Part shown: in pieces, positions 32,526 to 41,845 of the stretch
Layout: every line of letters starts with the position of its first letter
Position numbering within the stretch: position 1 is the first letter of the stretch
Assembly (NCBI GenBank): GCA_964594365.1
Contig: CAZQMB010000003.1
Span: 34,866 to 98,865, forward strand
Reading direction: 5' to 3'
DNA: 64,000 nt
DNA from: CAIUSP01 sp964594365
Lineage (GTDB): Bacteria; Actinomycetota; Thermoleophilia; Solirubrobacterales; 70-9
Notes under the pieces: generated by a model
Seen by the model: only the letters and a program-made list of their open reading frames with translations
The model's database searches: none
Told to the model about the DNA's origin: nothing
Made by a program: the position numbers and the translations under genes

Positions 32526-33248
32526 ATGGCTCAAACCCGGACCACACTCAAGGCAAATCCACGCACCGCTCAAGGATCGCGTGGCACCCGACGCCTCCGC
32601 AAGGAGGGGATGGTCCCCGGAGTCGTCTACGGACACGGCGGCGAGGCGAAGCTCTTCTCGGTGGTCGATCGCGAACTGCGGGTCGTCCTGAGCGAGGGCC
32701 ATGCCCTGTTCGATCTCGAGATCGAAGGCCAGGAGGCCGTACCCGTCGTGGTCAAGGAGCAGCAGTACCACCCGGTCAAGGGCGATGTGATCCATATGGA
32801 CTTCCTCGAGGTGAACCTGGACGAGAAGATCGAGGCCGAGGTCTCGCTCGAACTCGAGGGAACGGAGCAGGCACCGGGTGTCCGCGAGGGTGGAGTGCTC
32901 GAGCACGTTCTGCGAGAGGTCACGGTCGAGGCACTTCCGACCGAGATCCCGGAGGTCCTGGTGGTGGATGTGTCGGGGATGGAGATCAACGACAACGTCA
33001 CCCTCGAGGCGGTCGTCGCTCCAGAGGGAGTTACGATCGTCGCCGACGAGCCGGGAGAGGTGACCGTCGCAACCCTGAGTCCTCCCCGGGTGGAAGAGGA
33101 GCCCGAGCCGTCAGCCGAGGAAGAGACCGAGCTCATCGGTGAGGAGGGTGAGGCCGCGGAGGGCGAGGAAGCCGCCGGAGGCGAGGGTGGCGAAGAATCC
33201 GGAGGCGGGGAATCAGAGGATTCCGGCTCCGGCGACGAGGAAGGCTAG
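32526..33248 (+). CDS. rplY: 50S ribosomal protein L25/general stress protein Ctc
   Basis: A 240-residue protein of the long CTC type, binding 5S rRNA. The N-terminal L25 domain (about 1-95) includes LKANPRTAQGSRGTRRLRKEGMVPGVVYG and the HMDFLEVNLDEKIEAEV junction. The C-terminal TL5 domain covers about 96-185. A strongly acidic, Glu/Gly-rich tail of about 50 residues follows (EEEPEPSAEEETE onward). It heads the pth-mfd-eno cluster; rplY-pth pairing is standard. The ATG lacks a visible ribosome site. Confidence 0.95.
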   Translation: MAQTRTTLKANPRTAQGSRGTRRLRKEGMVPGVVYGHGGEAKLFSVVDRELRVVLSEGHALFDLEIEGQEAVPVVVKEQQYHPVKGDVIHMDFLEVNLDEKIEAEVSLELEGTEQAPGVREGGVLEHVLREVTVEALPTEIPEVLVVDVSGMEINDNVTLEAVVAPEGVTIVADEPGEVTVATLSPPRVEEEPEPSAEEETELIGEEGEAAEGEEAAGGEGGEESGGGESEDSGSGDEEG

Positions 33249-33314
33249 GACCTGGCTCTGTTCGGCCGGACTCGCCGCGACTCGAAGTCGGGCGGAGGAC
33301 GAGTCGATTGCCTG

Positions 33315-33863
33315 GTGGTCGGTCTCGGTAACCCCGGAGCCAAGTACGCCGGGACCCGGCACAACATCGGCTTCGATGTCATCGCGGAGCTGTCACGCAG
33401 GTGGGATATGCCCAGAGCGAAGTCGCGCTTCTCGGGCCACCTCACCGAGGGACCGATCGGCCCGGGCGGTCCACGGATCGCCTTGCTCTGTCCAGAGACC
33501 TTCATGAACCGCGCTGGCGACAGCGTCGGGCCTGCTCGAGGATCGCTCAAAGTCCCACTCGACCGGGTGATCGTCTGTCACGATGAAATCGACCTTCCAT
33601 TCGGAGACGTGCGAGCCCGGATGGGCGGGGGGTTGGCCGGCCACAACGGACTCAAGAGCCTGTCTCAGGGGCTCGGCTCCCCCGACTTCAGACGGGTCAG
33701 GGTCGGGGTGGGAAGACCCGAGAGCAGCGATCCCGAGGTCGTTTCGGCATATGTCCTCGGGAGGTTCAGGGAGCCAGCCCCGCAAGTCCGGTCGCTGGTC
33801 GAGGACGCTGCGACAGTCACGGAGCAGCTCATCGGCGAACTGATGGAGAAAGAGGAGGAGTAG
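33315..33863 (+). CDS. pth: Peptidyl-tRNA hydrolase
   Basis: Releases tRNA from stalled peptidyl-tRNA. The catalytic regions are present: VGLGNPGAKYAGTRHNIGFDVI with the active His (about residue 18), VCHDEIDLPFGDVRARMGGGLAGHNGLKSL with the catalytic Asp, and a normal C-terminus. At 182 residues it is family-sized. The start is uncertain. GTG 33315 begins directly at the first strand, but the GGAGG at 33294-33298 is 16 bases away, and the in-frame CTG 33312 is the only nearer option. It lies in the same frame as rplY, 66 bases downstream. Confidence 0.95.
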   Translation: MVGLGNPGAKYAGTRHNIGFDVIAELSRRWDMPRAKSRFSGHLTEGPIGPGGPRIALLCPETFMNRAGDSVGPARGSLKVPLDRVIVCHDEIDLPFGDVRARMGGGLAGHNGLKSLSQGLGSPDFRRVRVGVGRPESSDPEVVSAYVLGRFREPAPQVRSLVEDAATVTEQLIGELMEKEEE

Positions 33864-33866
33864 AGG

Positions 33867-34604
33867 ATGTCAGTGAACACCGATCTGGTCAGCCTCTCGG
33901 AAGCCGAAGGCGGTGTTCGGATCATCCGTCTGGAGCGAGACGAGGCCCGCAATGCCCTGAACAGCGAGATGTTGGAGGCGATTCTCGAATACCTCGGGAC
34001 CGTGGCGGCCGATCCGGAGGCGAGGGCGCTGGTGATCTCGTCCAACGATCACCTCGGCCTCTCCGCGGGAGCCGACGTCAAGGAGGATCTCGACGAGGCG
34101 GGAAGCATCCGCCGTATGCAGTTGTTCGCAGACGTCTATGACGCAGTCGTCTCCTTCCCCAAGCCAACGCTGGCCGCCTGTCACGGGTCTGTCGTCGGAG
34201 GCGGAGCGGAGATCGCGATCGCTTGCGACCTCAGGGTTGCCGGCGGGAATCTGAGGATGAAGTTCCCGGGGGCGGAGCTGGGAGTACCGGTAGGTCCGGC
34301 ACGTCTGGTCACCCTGTGTGGTCTCTCGACCGCCAAGTACCTGCTGCTGACATCCCGCAATGTGGGGGCCGAAGAGGCGTTCAGACTCGGACTGGTACAC
34401 CGTGTCGCTCCGGCGGCTCGAACTGAAGAGGCGACCGTGGAGCTGGCCACCGAGGTCGCCGCCCACCCTCCGGAGGCGGTTGCTCGCCTGAAGAGCATGC
34501 TCCACGAGTGGGACGGGGTGGAGGAGCGTTCGGCAACAGAGGGCGCAGGTCAGGTCGAGTGGCAGAGGACCGGCCCGGGGCTGCCCCACAGCCCTTCCGA
34601 CTAG
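33867..34604 (+). CDS. Enoyl-CoA hydratase/isomerase (crotonase) family protein
   Basis: A 245-residue crotonase-fold protein. The oxyanion-hole segments are present (SSNDHLGLSAGADVKEDLD near residue 54, and HGSVVGGGAEIAIACDLRVA near residue 106). The first catalytic glutamate position (GGGAEIA) is kept. The second, usually in an FPE-x-x-LG motif, reads FPGAELG here, so true hydratase activity is doubtful. Isomerase, hydrolase or decarboxylase activity is equally possible. ATG 33867 follows an excellent AGGAGGAG-type site and overlaps the tail of pth's 3' context by three bases of spacing. It is an unusual guest between pth and mfd. Confidence 0.85.
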   Translation: MSVNTDLVSLSEAEGGVRIIRLERDEARNALNSEMLEAILEYLGTVAADPEARALVISSNDHLGLSAGADVKEDLDEAGSIRRMQLFADVYDAVVSFPKPTLAACHGSVVGGGAEIAIACDLRVAGGNLRMKFPGAELGVPVGPARLVTLCGLSTAKYLLLTSRNVGAEEAFRLGLVHRVAPAARTEEATVELATEVAAHPPEAVARLKSMLHEWDGVEERSATEGAGQVEWQRTGPGLPHSPSD

Positions 34605-34607
34605 CCT
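34602..34607 (+). promoter_or_regulatory. Candidate -10 box (TAGCCT) of mfd
   Basis: TAGCCT begins with the stop codon of the crotonase gene and ends seven bases before the mfd ATG at 34615. Confidence 0.4.
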
Positions 34608-34614
34608 CGTGGGG

Positions 34615-37600
34615 ATGAGTGGTTCCCCTACAGATACTCCGGATGCCCTGGAGGCCGAGAGCCCCAGCGGATCCCTGCGGCCCCTGCTGGAAGTCGCGTT
34701 CGATGAGGCCAGGATCTCGGCGATCGCCCGTGAGCTGCGCGAAGGGCGTGACGGCGGTACCCCGGTCGAGGTCGCGGTCTCCTCGCCGGCTCGACCCTTC
34801 CTGATCGCAGCCCTCTCCGAAGCCGCCAGCGCGGTCGATCCGACCCTGATCGTGACCGCCGACGACCGCTCTGCCCGTCAGACCGCTGAGTCGCTCGGTT
34901 CCTTCCTCGATGCATCCAGGATCCATCTCTACCCCTCGCGCGGAGTGGGTTTCAGATCCCACCTCGCGCCGCCACCCCATCTCGCCGGTCTGCGCGTCGC
35001 GGCGCTCTCGTCGATGACGAGCGACGAGGGATGGGAACCCGGGATGGCACCGATCGTGGTCGCCAGCGCCGTCGCCCTGGCCGAGTCGGTACCCGAGGCT
35101 GCCCTTCGCCCGAAACCCGTCGATATCTCGGTGGGATCGGAGGCCGATCTCGAGCTGCTCTCGGTCGAATTGACCGACGCCGGCTACAAGAGGGTCGACC
35201 AGGTCACCGAGCGCGGAGAGTTCGCGATTCGCGGCGGGATCTGCGACGTGTTCGGAGCAACCGATTCCCGTGCGGCCCGGATCGAGTTGTTCGGGGACGA
35301 GGTGGAGGAGATCCGCTGGTTCTCCACCTTCACCCAGCGCTCTCTCGGCGAGACCGATTCGATCGAGCTGGCACCAGCCTCCGAGTTGGTGAGCGAGCAT
35401 CGGGCTGTTCACCTCCCCGGAGAGGGAGATGATCCAGCGGCTCCGGTCGAGCTGGCCGAGATCATCCCGCTGGACCGCTTCGTCTCACCGTTGGATCTGG
35501 TCCCCGGGTCCGCGCGCCTCGTCGTGGTCTCGGAGGAGGAGATCTGGCGGTCCCTCCGGGATCTCTCGGAGGATGTCGAGGCTGCTCTCGGCAAGGAGGG
35601 CGCTGCCGGGCTCTACGTGGAGATCGAGGATGAGGTGTCGAGCCGGGCGTCCCTGACCCTGGGCCCTCCCGGCGAGGACCCGGACTGGGCGGTGCGGGCT
35701 CAACGCGCCGACTTCGCCTCACGCACCCCGGCGGAGGCGGAGGCGGAGCTCGAGAAGCTGGCTCGCTCCGGTTACCGCGTGGTCGTCACCTTTCCGGGCA
35801 AGGGAGAGGCCGAGCGGACCAGATATGCCTTTGCGAGACTCGACCCGCCGCTGCTCGGCGACAGCGATCCGCCTGCGTCGGGAGAGGTGACGTTCGCGGT
35901 TGCCTCCCTGTCCGAGGGGTTCATCAGCCCCGATCTGAAGCTCTGCGTGGCTCCGTGGTCGAGCCTGGTCGCCCGTCGTTCGCCCGATGGAGAGGGGCAG
36001 GGAAGTGGGGCGGCGAGGCTCGCCAATGCGATCGAGCTTCGCGTCGGAGACTTCGTGGTCCATTCGGATCATGGCATCGCCAGATTCGCCGGGTTCGAGA
36101 CGAAGACCGTCGCCGGGGTGACTCGCGACTACCTCGAGCTCGAATACGAGGGAGAGGATCGTGTCTTCTCGCCGACCGATCAACTGGCCCGGATCAGCCG
36201 GTACGTCGGCGCCGAGGGCGCCGAGCCGAAGCTCAGCGCCTTGGGGGGCAAGCGATGGCAGAACCTCAAATCCAAGGCTCGACACGCTGCGCAGCAGATG
36301 GCCGGAGAGCTCCTCAATCTCTATGCCGAGCGCCGGGCTCGCCCTGGGCACGCCTTCCCCCCCGACGGTGAGTGGCAGCTCGCCTTCGAACGGGCTTTTC
36401 CGTTCCGTGAGACGGCAGATCAGCTCGAGGCGATCGAGGCCGTGAAGGCGGACATGGAGACCAAGAGGCCGATGGACCGTCTGATCTGCGGTGATGTCGG
36501 GTACGGGAAGACCGAGGTTGCTCTCAGAGCCGCATTCAAGGCGGCTGCCGACGGCAAACAGGTGCTGATGCTGGTCCCCACCACGATCTTGGCTCAGCAG
36601 CACTACGCGACGTTCTCGGAGCGTCTGCTCGATCACCCGTTCAGGGTCGAGGCGGTCTCGCGCCTGCGCTCTGCTGCCGAGATCGGTGGGGTGATCGCGG
36701 ACTTCTCGGAGGGCAAGGTCGACATCCTTATCGGTACGCATCGCCTGCTTTCGAAGGACGTCAGGGCGAAGGACCTCGGCCTGGTGATCGTCGACGAGGA
36801 GCAGCGATTCGGTGTCAAGCAGAAGGAGCTCCTCCAGCGGATGAAGCTTCGGGTCGATGTGCTCTCGATGTCCGCCACTCCGATCCCCCGTACCTTGCAG
36901 ATGTCACTCGCGGGAATGCGGGATATCTCGGTGATCGAGACACCTCCCGAGGGCAGGAGGCCAGTCAGGACCTATGTGGGTCCGGACGATGAGGATCTGG
37001 TCAGGAGGGCGCTCGAGCGTGAGGTCGAGCGCGGCGGTCAGGCCTTCTTCCTCCACAACCGGATCGACAGTCTGCACGAGACTGCAGAGCGACTTCGAAT
37101 GCTCTGTCCGAACGCGAAGTTCGTCGAGGCGCACGGCCAGATGGCGGACGCGGAGTTGGAGAAGGCGATGCTCGCCTTCGTCAAGGGGGAGGCCGACTGC
37201 CTGGTGACGACGACGATCATCGAGTCGGGTCTCGATATTCCCAACGCGAACACGCTGATCGTCGACCGGGCAGATCGACTGGGCCTCTCGCAGGCCTACC
37301 AGATCAGGGGCCGCGTGGGACGCAGCAGGGAACGTGCTTTCGCCTACATGCTCTATCCGAGCACCGAGGCCTTGACCGCAGATGCGGCTGCGAGGCTGGC
37401 GACTCTCGCAGACAACACCGAGCTCGGCTCTGGATTCAGGGTTGCGATGAGGGACCTCGAGATCCGCGGCGCGGGGAATCTACTGGGAACCGAGCAGTCG
37501 GGACACGTGGCGGCGGTCGGGTTCGAGCTCTACTGCCAGATGATCGAAGAGGCCACCGAGGAGATGAAGGCCAGTCTCGAAAGAGGTGACGAGGACGTGG

Positions 37601-38064
37601 AGGGCGAGTCCCGACCGCCGATCCGGATGGAGATCGAGGCAGATGCCTACGTCCCCGCGAACTACGTTCCGTTCGAGGCCGCCAAGATCGATCTGCACCG
37701 GAGGATCGCTGCGGCGCGTGAGCCGGGTGAGATCAGGGCGCTGCGCTCGGAGATCGAGGATCGTTTCGGTGCGCCGCCGCAGCCGGTCGAGAACCTGCTC
37801 GCTCTCGGTTTGGCTCGACTGCGGCTCGATCGAGCAGGGGTATCGGTGGCCGAGGTGAAGGCAGGCAAGCTCCGGATCGAGCCGTTGGAGATCTCCAGCG
37901 ACGAAGCTGCAGAGCTACGTACCCAGGTCGACGGCGCCCTCTACGACTGGAAGGCTCGCAGGCTCGAGGTTGCGGTCCCCGAGGGGGTGCCCGATGCCGC
38001 TCTGACGGCCGTGGGAGCCGTAGCCGAGTATCTGGAGGCCAGCGGTACCACCGTCGCGGAGTAG
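34615..38064 (+). CDS. mfd: Transcription-repair coupling factor Mfd
   Basis: A 1149-residue ATP-driven translocase that removes RNA polymerase stalled at DNA lesions and recruits UvrA. The N-terminal UvrB-like domain contains RGEFAIRGGICDVF. The RNA polymerase interaction domain begins at VGDFVVHSDHGIARFAG. The RecG-like motor has Walker A ICGDVGYGKTEVALRAA, the DEEQ box VIVDEEQRFGVKQKE, SATPIPRTLQMSL, and the TIIESGLDIPNANTLIVDRAD/QIRGRVGRS motifs. The C-terminal TRCF domain completes it. Length is normal. GTG 34609 is an alternative start two codons earlier. Confidence 0.97.
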   Translation: MSGSPTDTPDALEAESPSGSLRPLLEVAFDEARISAIARELREGRDGGTPVEVAVSSPARPFLIAALSEAASAVDPTLIVTADDRSARQTAESLGSFLDASRIHLYPSRGVGFRSHLAPPPHLAGLRVAALSSMTSDEGWEPGMAPIVVASAVALAESVPEAALRPKPVDISVGSEADLELLSVELTDAGYKRVDQVTERGEFAIRGGICDVFGATDSRAARIELFGDEVEEIRWFSTFTQRSLGETDSIELAPASELVSEHRAVHLPGEGDDPAAPVELAEIIPLDRFVSPLDLVPGSARLVVVSEEEIWRSLRDLSEDVEAALGKEGAAGLYVEIEDEVSSRASLTLGPPGEDPDWAVRAQRADFASRTPAEAEAELEKLARSGYRVVVTFPGKGEAERTRYAFARLDPPLLGDSDPPASGEVTFAVASLSEGFISPDLKLCVAPWSSLVARRSPDGEGQGSGAARLANAIELRVGDFVVHSDHGIARFAGFETKTVAGVTRDYLELEYEGEDRVFSPTDQLARISRYVGAEGAEPKLSALGGKRWQNLKSKARHAAQQMAGELLNLYAERRARPGHAFPPDGEWQLAFERAFPFRETADQLEAIEAVKADMETKRPMDRLICGDVGYGKTEVALRAAFKAAADGKQVLMLVPTTILAQQHYATFSERLLDHPFRVEAVSRLRSAAEIGGVIADFSEGKVDILIGTHRLLSKDVRAKDLGLVIVDEEQRFGVKQKELLQRMKLRVDVLSMSATPIPRTLQMSLAGMRDISVIETPPEGRRPVRTYVGPDDEDLVRRALEREVERGGQAFFLHNRIDSLHETAERLRMLCPNAKFVEAHGQMADAELEKAMLAFVKGEADCLVTTTIIESGLDIPNANTLIVDRADRLGLSQAYQIRGRVGRSRERAFAYMLYPSTEALTADAAARLATLADNTELGSGFRVAMRDLEIRGAGNLLGTEQSGHVAAVGFELYCQMIEEATEEMKASLERGDEDVEGESRPPIRMEIEADAYVPANYVPFEAAKIDLHRRIAAAREPGEIRALRSEIEDRFGAPPQPVENLLALGLARLRLDRAGVSVAEVKAGKLRIEPLEISSDEAAELRTQVDGALYDWKARRLEVAVPEGVPDAALTAVGAVAEYLEASGTTVAE

Positions 38065-38083
38065 GGCGTATATCCTCCCCGTG

Positions 38084-39295
38084 ATGTCCAAGGCAAGCTC
38101 ACTGTCCGGGCGCACCGCGCTGATCGTCGGCGGGTCGGTGCTGCTCGTCGCGCTGGTCCTCTGGGCGGCCTTGACTGAGCCGTCGGCCAAGGGCAGTCCG
38201 TCCGGTGACGTGGTTGCCGTGGTCAACGGCCAGGATGTCACCAGAGCCGAGATCGACCGAGCGATCGCTCAGGCGTCGAAGCGTCAGGGTCTCGACGAGC
38301 CCCCTGCACCGAACTCTCCGCAGTACGACTCGCTACGCGATCAAGCGATGAACGACTTGTTCGATCTCTACTGGATCGAGGGCGAGGCTGAGGATCTGGG
38401 AGTGACGGTCTCGGAACGTGAGGTAACCGACCGACTCGATCAGGTCAAAGAGCAACAGTTCAAGGGAGACCCTTCGAGGTACGAGAAGTTCCTCGAGAAC
38501 TCCGGCTACTCGGATGAGGACATTCGGCGCAGGGTCGCCCTCCAGTTACTGGCCCAGAAGATCCAGGCGAAGGTCAACGAGGACGCCGGTCAGGCCAGCG
38601 AGGCAGACGCCTTCAAGTACTACGAGGCGAACATCGCCAGCTTCGAGCAGCCAGCGAGCCGCGACATCAGGGTGATCTTCAACAAGGACCGCGCCAAGGT
38701 CGCTGCAGCGGTGACCGCGCTCGAGTCAGACGACTCCCCCGAGAACTGGGACAAGGTCGCGGCCGAGTACTCGACCGACCCGAGCAAGGATTCCGGGGGC
38801 GTGCGCGCCGGCGTCACCGAGGGGACCTTCCCCGAGCCGCTGAATTTCAGGATCTTCAATGCCGACACTGGAGAGCTGGAAGGGCCGGTAGCCGCCACCG
38901 GTGGCTTCTATGCCTTCCAGGTCGACAAGGTGACCGAGAAGAGCGCACAGCCGTTCGACGAGGTCTCCCAGCAGATCCGTCAGCAGCTGACGGCGCAGAT
39001 CCAGCAGGAGGCCTTCGCCTCTTTCCTCGGCGACTATCGGGACAAGTGGACTCAGATCACCGTATGCGCAGAGGACTTCCTGATCGACCGCTGCCGGAAC
39101 TTCGAGCTCGTCCCGGCCGAGTGCACCGAGCAACAGTTGGCGACCACCGGGTGCCCGCCCGTGGTGATCAGCAGCTCACCTGCTGCGCCGGGGAGCATCC
39201 TCCCGTTCGTCACCACCCAGGGAAAGCCGCAGCGCCCGCACGGACCCGGTGAGGATCAGTCTGCCGCACCAGCTCCATCCTTCCCCGGTGGCTGA
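38084..39295 (+). CDS. Membrane-anchored parvulin-type peptidyl-prolyl isomerase (PrsA/SurA-like)
   Basis: A 403-residue foldase. An N-terminal hydrophobic helix (ALIVGGSVLLVALVLWAAL, about 11-29) anchors it on the outside. A SurA-N-like helical region follows, beginning VVAVVNGQDVTRAEIDRAI. The parvulin domain at about 195-290 includes SRDIRVIFNKD, WDKVAAEYSTDPSKDSGG and the ATGGFYAFQVDKV strand. The C-terminal 80 residues carry four cysteines and a Pro-rich tail. Such proteins fold secreted and cell-wall proteins. An ATG at 38084 or GTG one codon earlier can serve as the start. It lies 16-19 bases after mfd. Confidence 0.9.
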   Translation: MSKASSLSGRTALIVGGSVLLVALVLWAALTEPSAKGSPSGDVVAVVNGQDVTRAEIDRAIAQASKRQGLDEPPAPNSPQYDSLRDQAMNDLFDLYWIEGEAEDLGVTVSEREVTDRLDQVKEQQFKGDPSRYEKFLENSGYSDEDIRRRVALQLLAQKIQAKVNEDAGQASEADAFKYYEANIASFEQPASRDIRVIFNKDRAKVAAAVTALESDDSPENWDKVAAEYSTDPSKDSGGVRAGVTEGTFPEPLNFRIFNADTGELEGPVAATGGFYAFQVDKVTEKSAQPFDEVSQQIRQQLTAQIQQEAFASFLGDYRDKWTQITVCAEDFLIDRCRNFELVPAECTEQQLATTGCPPVVISSSPAAPGSILPFVTTQGKPQRPHGPGEDQSAAPAPSFPGG

Positions 39296-39329
39296 ATCCC
39301 GAGCGGCTGATCTGACGGAACGCTCTGTC

Positions 39330-39977
39330 GTGAGCGAAGAGACCCTTCGGGCGATCGAGCGTCTGGACGAGATCACGAGGACGCTGCGAGAGGAGTGTCC
39401 TTGGGATCGTTCGCAAGACGCCCGCTCGATCGTTCCACACACGGTCGAGGAGGCATACGAGTTGGCAGACGCCGCTCGTCGCGATGCCACCGACGAGATA
39501 CACGATGAACTGGGAGACGTCCTGTTCCAGGTCCTCTTCCTCGCTCTGCTCTTGGAAGAGCGCGGGCTCGGCGATCTGGGTTCGGTCGCAGACGGTTGTT
39601 CGGAGAAGTTGATACGTCGCCATCCCCATGTCTATGGCGACGGAGGCAGCGACCCGGTCAGCGCGGGCGAGGTCGTCGCGCAGTGGGAGGAGATCAAGCA
39701 GGAGGTCGAGCGAAGCGGGGAGGAGGATCCGTTCGCTTCGATTCCCGAGACCCTGCCCTCCCTCACATACGCTCGCAAGATCCTGCGCAGGACCGATCCC
39801 GACCTCGGCTCCGAGGGCGTCGAGGATTCCGAGCGCGATGCCGCCGAGGAGCGAATCGGACTCGCGCTGCTCGATCTGGTCAGGGAGGCGAGGAAGGCCG
39901 GGGTGGATCCCGAGTTGGCGCTTCGTGCCGAGTGCGACAAGCTGCGAGCCGACGCTACGGGTTCGGCCGGGGCCTGA
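39330..39977 (+). CDS. mazG: MazG-type nucleoside triphosphate pyrophosphohydrolase
   Basis: A 215-residue house-cleaning enzyme that converts NTPs to NMPs and pyrophosphate. MazG motifs: LREECPWDRSQDARSIVPHTVEEAYELADAARR with the acidic EExxE-like cluster, then DEIHDELGDVLFQVLFLALL, and KLIRRHPHVYGD. The second domain of long MazG proteins appears reduced. The open frame extends back to 39249, overlapping the PPIase gene. I choose GTG 39330 because the family sequence begins there and it clears the upstream stop by 34 bases. Confidence 0.92.
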   Translation: MSEETLRAIERLDEITRTLREECPWDRSQDARSIVPHTVEEAYELADAARRDATDEIHDELGDVLFQVLFLALLLEERGLGDLGSVADGCSEKLIRRHPHVYGDGGSDPVSAGEVVAQWEEIKQEVERSGEEDPFASIPETLPSLTYARKILRRTDPDLGSEGVEDSERDAAEERIGLALLDLVREARKAGVDPELALRAECDKLRADATGSAGA

Positions 39978-39992
39978 AAGACTCAGGAATCG

Positions 39993-41303
39993 ATGCCCGA
40001 GATCGCTGAGGTGACAGGCAGGCAGATCGTGGACTCCCGCGGCAACCCAACCGTGGAGGCCGAGGTCGTGCTCGAATCAGGTGCCCGGGGGTGGGCTGCA
40101 GTCCCCTCCGGTGCTTCCACCGGAGAGTTCGAAGCGGTGGAGTTGCGAGACGGCGGCGAAGCCTGGGCAGGGAAGGGCGTGACCAAGGCGGTCCAGAACA
40201 TCGACGACGAGATCGAGCGGGCGTTGGTCGGCCTCGACCCGAGAGATCAGTCCGCAGTCGACCAGGCGATGATCGATCTCGACGGCACTCCGAACAAGGG
40301 TCGTCTCGGCGCGAACGCGATCCTAGGCGTCTCCCTCGCCGTGGCCGATGCTGCCGCGGCTGAGGCTGGGGTGGAGCTCTACGAGCACCTCTCGACCCTC
40401 TACCGGGCTATCGGAGGAGATTCAGAGGCACCGAGGGTCCTGCCGGTGCCGATGATGAATGTGCTGAACGGTGGGGCGCACGCCGACAATTCGGTGGATC
40501 TGCAGGAGTTCATGATCGCTCCGGTCGGAGCGACCAGCTTCAGCGAGTGCCTGCGGATGGGTGCCGAGGTCTTCCATTCCCTGAAGAAGACACTCGCCGA
40601 CCGCGGTCTCGCCACTTCGGTCGGCGACGAAGGGGGGTTCGCCCCCGACCTTCCGTCCAACGAGGCGGCGCTCGAGGTACTCGTATCCGGGATTACGGCT
40701 GCCGGCTACCGTCCCGGCGAGGACGTCGTGATCTGTCTCGACCCCGCAACGAGCGAACTGCTCGAGGACGGTTCCTATGAGCTGGCGCACGAAGGTCGGA
40801 GCCTAGATGCCGCAGAGATGGTGGCGTTCTGGGAGGACCTGGTGGCGAGATACCCGATCGTCTCGATCGAGGACGGAATGGGAGAGGAAGACTGGGATGG
40901 CTGGCGTCTGCTTACAGAGTCGCTCGGCGAGAGCTGTCAGTTGGTGGGTGACGACCTCTTCGTAACCAACCCGGAGCGACTCGAGCGGGGAATCTCGGAG
41001 GGGATCGCCAACTCGATCCTGGTCAAGGTGAACCAGATCGGCACCCTGAGCGAGACGCTCGAGGCGATCAGGATCGCAACCGAAGCCGGCTATACCTCCG
41101 TCATCTCACATCGATCCGGAGAGACCGAAGACACCAAGATCGCGGATCTCGCCGTCGCTACCGGAGCAGGCCAGATCAAGACCGGTGCTCCCTCGCGCTC
41201 CGATCGGGTTGCCAAGTACAACCGGCTCCTCCGGATCGAGGAGAAGATCGGTGATTCCGCTGTGTTCCCCGGTCGCTCGGTCTACCGCGGCACCGGTTCC
41301 TGA
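39993..41303 (+). CDS. eno: Enolase
   Basis: Glycolytic enzyme converting 2-phosphoglycerate to phosphoenolpyruvate. At 436 residues it is full length. Seen: ARQI-like GRQIVDSRGNPTVEAEVVL, the SGASTGEFEAVELRDGG loop, NVLNGGAHADNSVDLQEFMI, the metal-binding segment SIEDGMGEEDWDGW, LVGDDLFVTNPERL with the following KVNQIGTLSET, and the SHRSGETEDTKIADLAVA signature. An AGGA ribosome site precedes the ATG. It follows mazG by 15 bases and is followed by a DivIC/FtsB-like gene, an actinomycete-typical order. Confidence 0.98.
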   Translation: MPEIAEVTGRQIVDSRGNPTVEAEVVLESGARGWAAVPSGASTGEFEAVELRDGGEAWAGKGVTKAVQNIDDEIERALVGLDPRDQSAVDQAMIDLDGTPNKGRLGANAILGVSLAVADAAAAEAGVELYEHLSTLYRAIGGDSEAPRVLPVPMMNVLNGGAHADNSVDLQEFMIAPVGATSFSECLRMGAEVFHSLKKTLADRGLATSVGDEGGFAPDLPSNEAALEVLVSGITAAGYRPGEDVVICLDPATSELLEDGSYELAHEGRSLDAAEMVAFWEDLVARYPIVSIEDGMGEEDWDGWRLLTESLGESCQLVGDDLFVTNPERLERGISEGIANSILVKVNQIGTLSETLEAIRIATEAGYTSVISHRSGETEDTKIADLAVATGAGQIKTGAPSRSDRVAKYNRLLRIEEKIGDSAVFPGRSVYRGTGS

Positions 41304-41362
41304 CACCGCAGCAGGCGGATCTCGGGCAGGGATAGGCCGGGATTACGTCGAATACGTGTCAG

Positions 41363-41716
41363 ATGTCTTCCCGAAATCACACTCTCGGCGCTTCTCGCGG
41401 TGTCACTCGCCAGCGACGGAAGGTCGGACCCAGGATCGGCCCGTCCCGTATCCGCTGGGACAGGATCGGGCGCCTCGCGCTGGTCATAGTCCTGTTCGGT
41501 GTGATGGTCAGCTATCTCAATCCCGCGATCAATCTCTTCAACGCCTGGCAGGATTCGCGGACCTCGAAGGAGCGACTCGCCGATCTGAAGGTGGAGAACC
41601 AGCAGCTCCGGCAGCAGTTGGACGACGCCGCCAATCCGGCGGTGATCGAGCGGGAGGCTCGCCGTCTCGGTATGGCCAGGTACGGAGAACAGGCCTACGT
41701 GGTCCGCGGTCGCTGA
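41363..41716 (+). CDS. DivIC/FtsB-family septum formation protein
   Basis: A 117-residue bitopic membrane protein. A basic N-terminus of about 35 residues is followed by one transmembrane helix (LALVIVLFGVMVSYLNPAI, about 38-56). Next comes a short coiled coil (SKERLADLKVENQQLRQQLDDA) and the family's C-terminal segment NPAVIEREARRLGMARYGEQAYVV. It takes part in the FtsL-FtsQ divisome subcomplex. The eno-divIC order is conserved in Actinomycetota, which supports the call. Confidence 0.92.
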   Translation: MSSRNHTLGASRGVTRQRRKVGPRIGPSRIRWDRIGRLALVIVLFGVMVSYLNPAINLFNAWQDSRTSKERLADLKVENQQLRQQLDDAANPAVIEREARRLGMARYGEQAYVVRGR

Positions 41717-41757
41717 CCCCACGCACGGCCGCGCCCGATCGCCTACATCTAGCTACC

Positions 41758-41763
41758 TAGAAT
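41758..41763 (+). promoter_or_regulatory. Candidate -10 box (TAGAAT) before the membrane-protein pair
   Basis: TAGAAT lies 82 bases before the GTG at 41846 in the 129-base gap after the DivIC/FtsB-like gene. It would give a leader of about 75 bases. No clear -35 element is seen. Confidence 0.3.
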
Positions 41764-41845
41764 CACCGGACCAGGCGAGTCTGATCCGGGAAGGGTCAGA
41801 GGGCCGTTACCACGGCTTTGTCCCACACTCGCCGCCCCTTGAACC

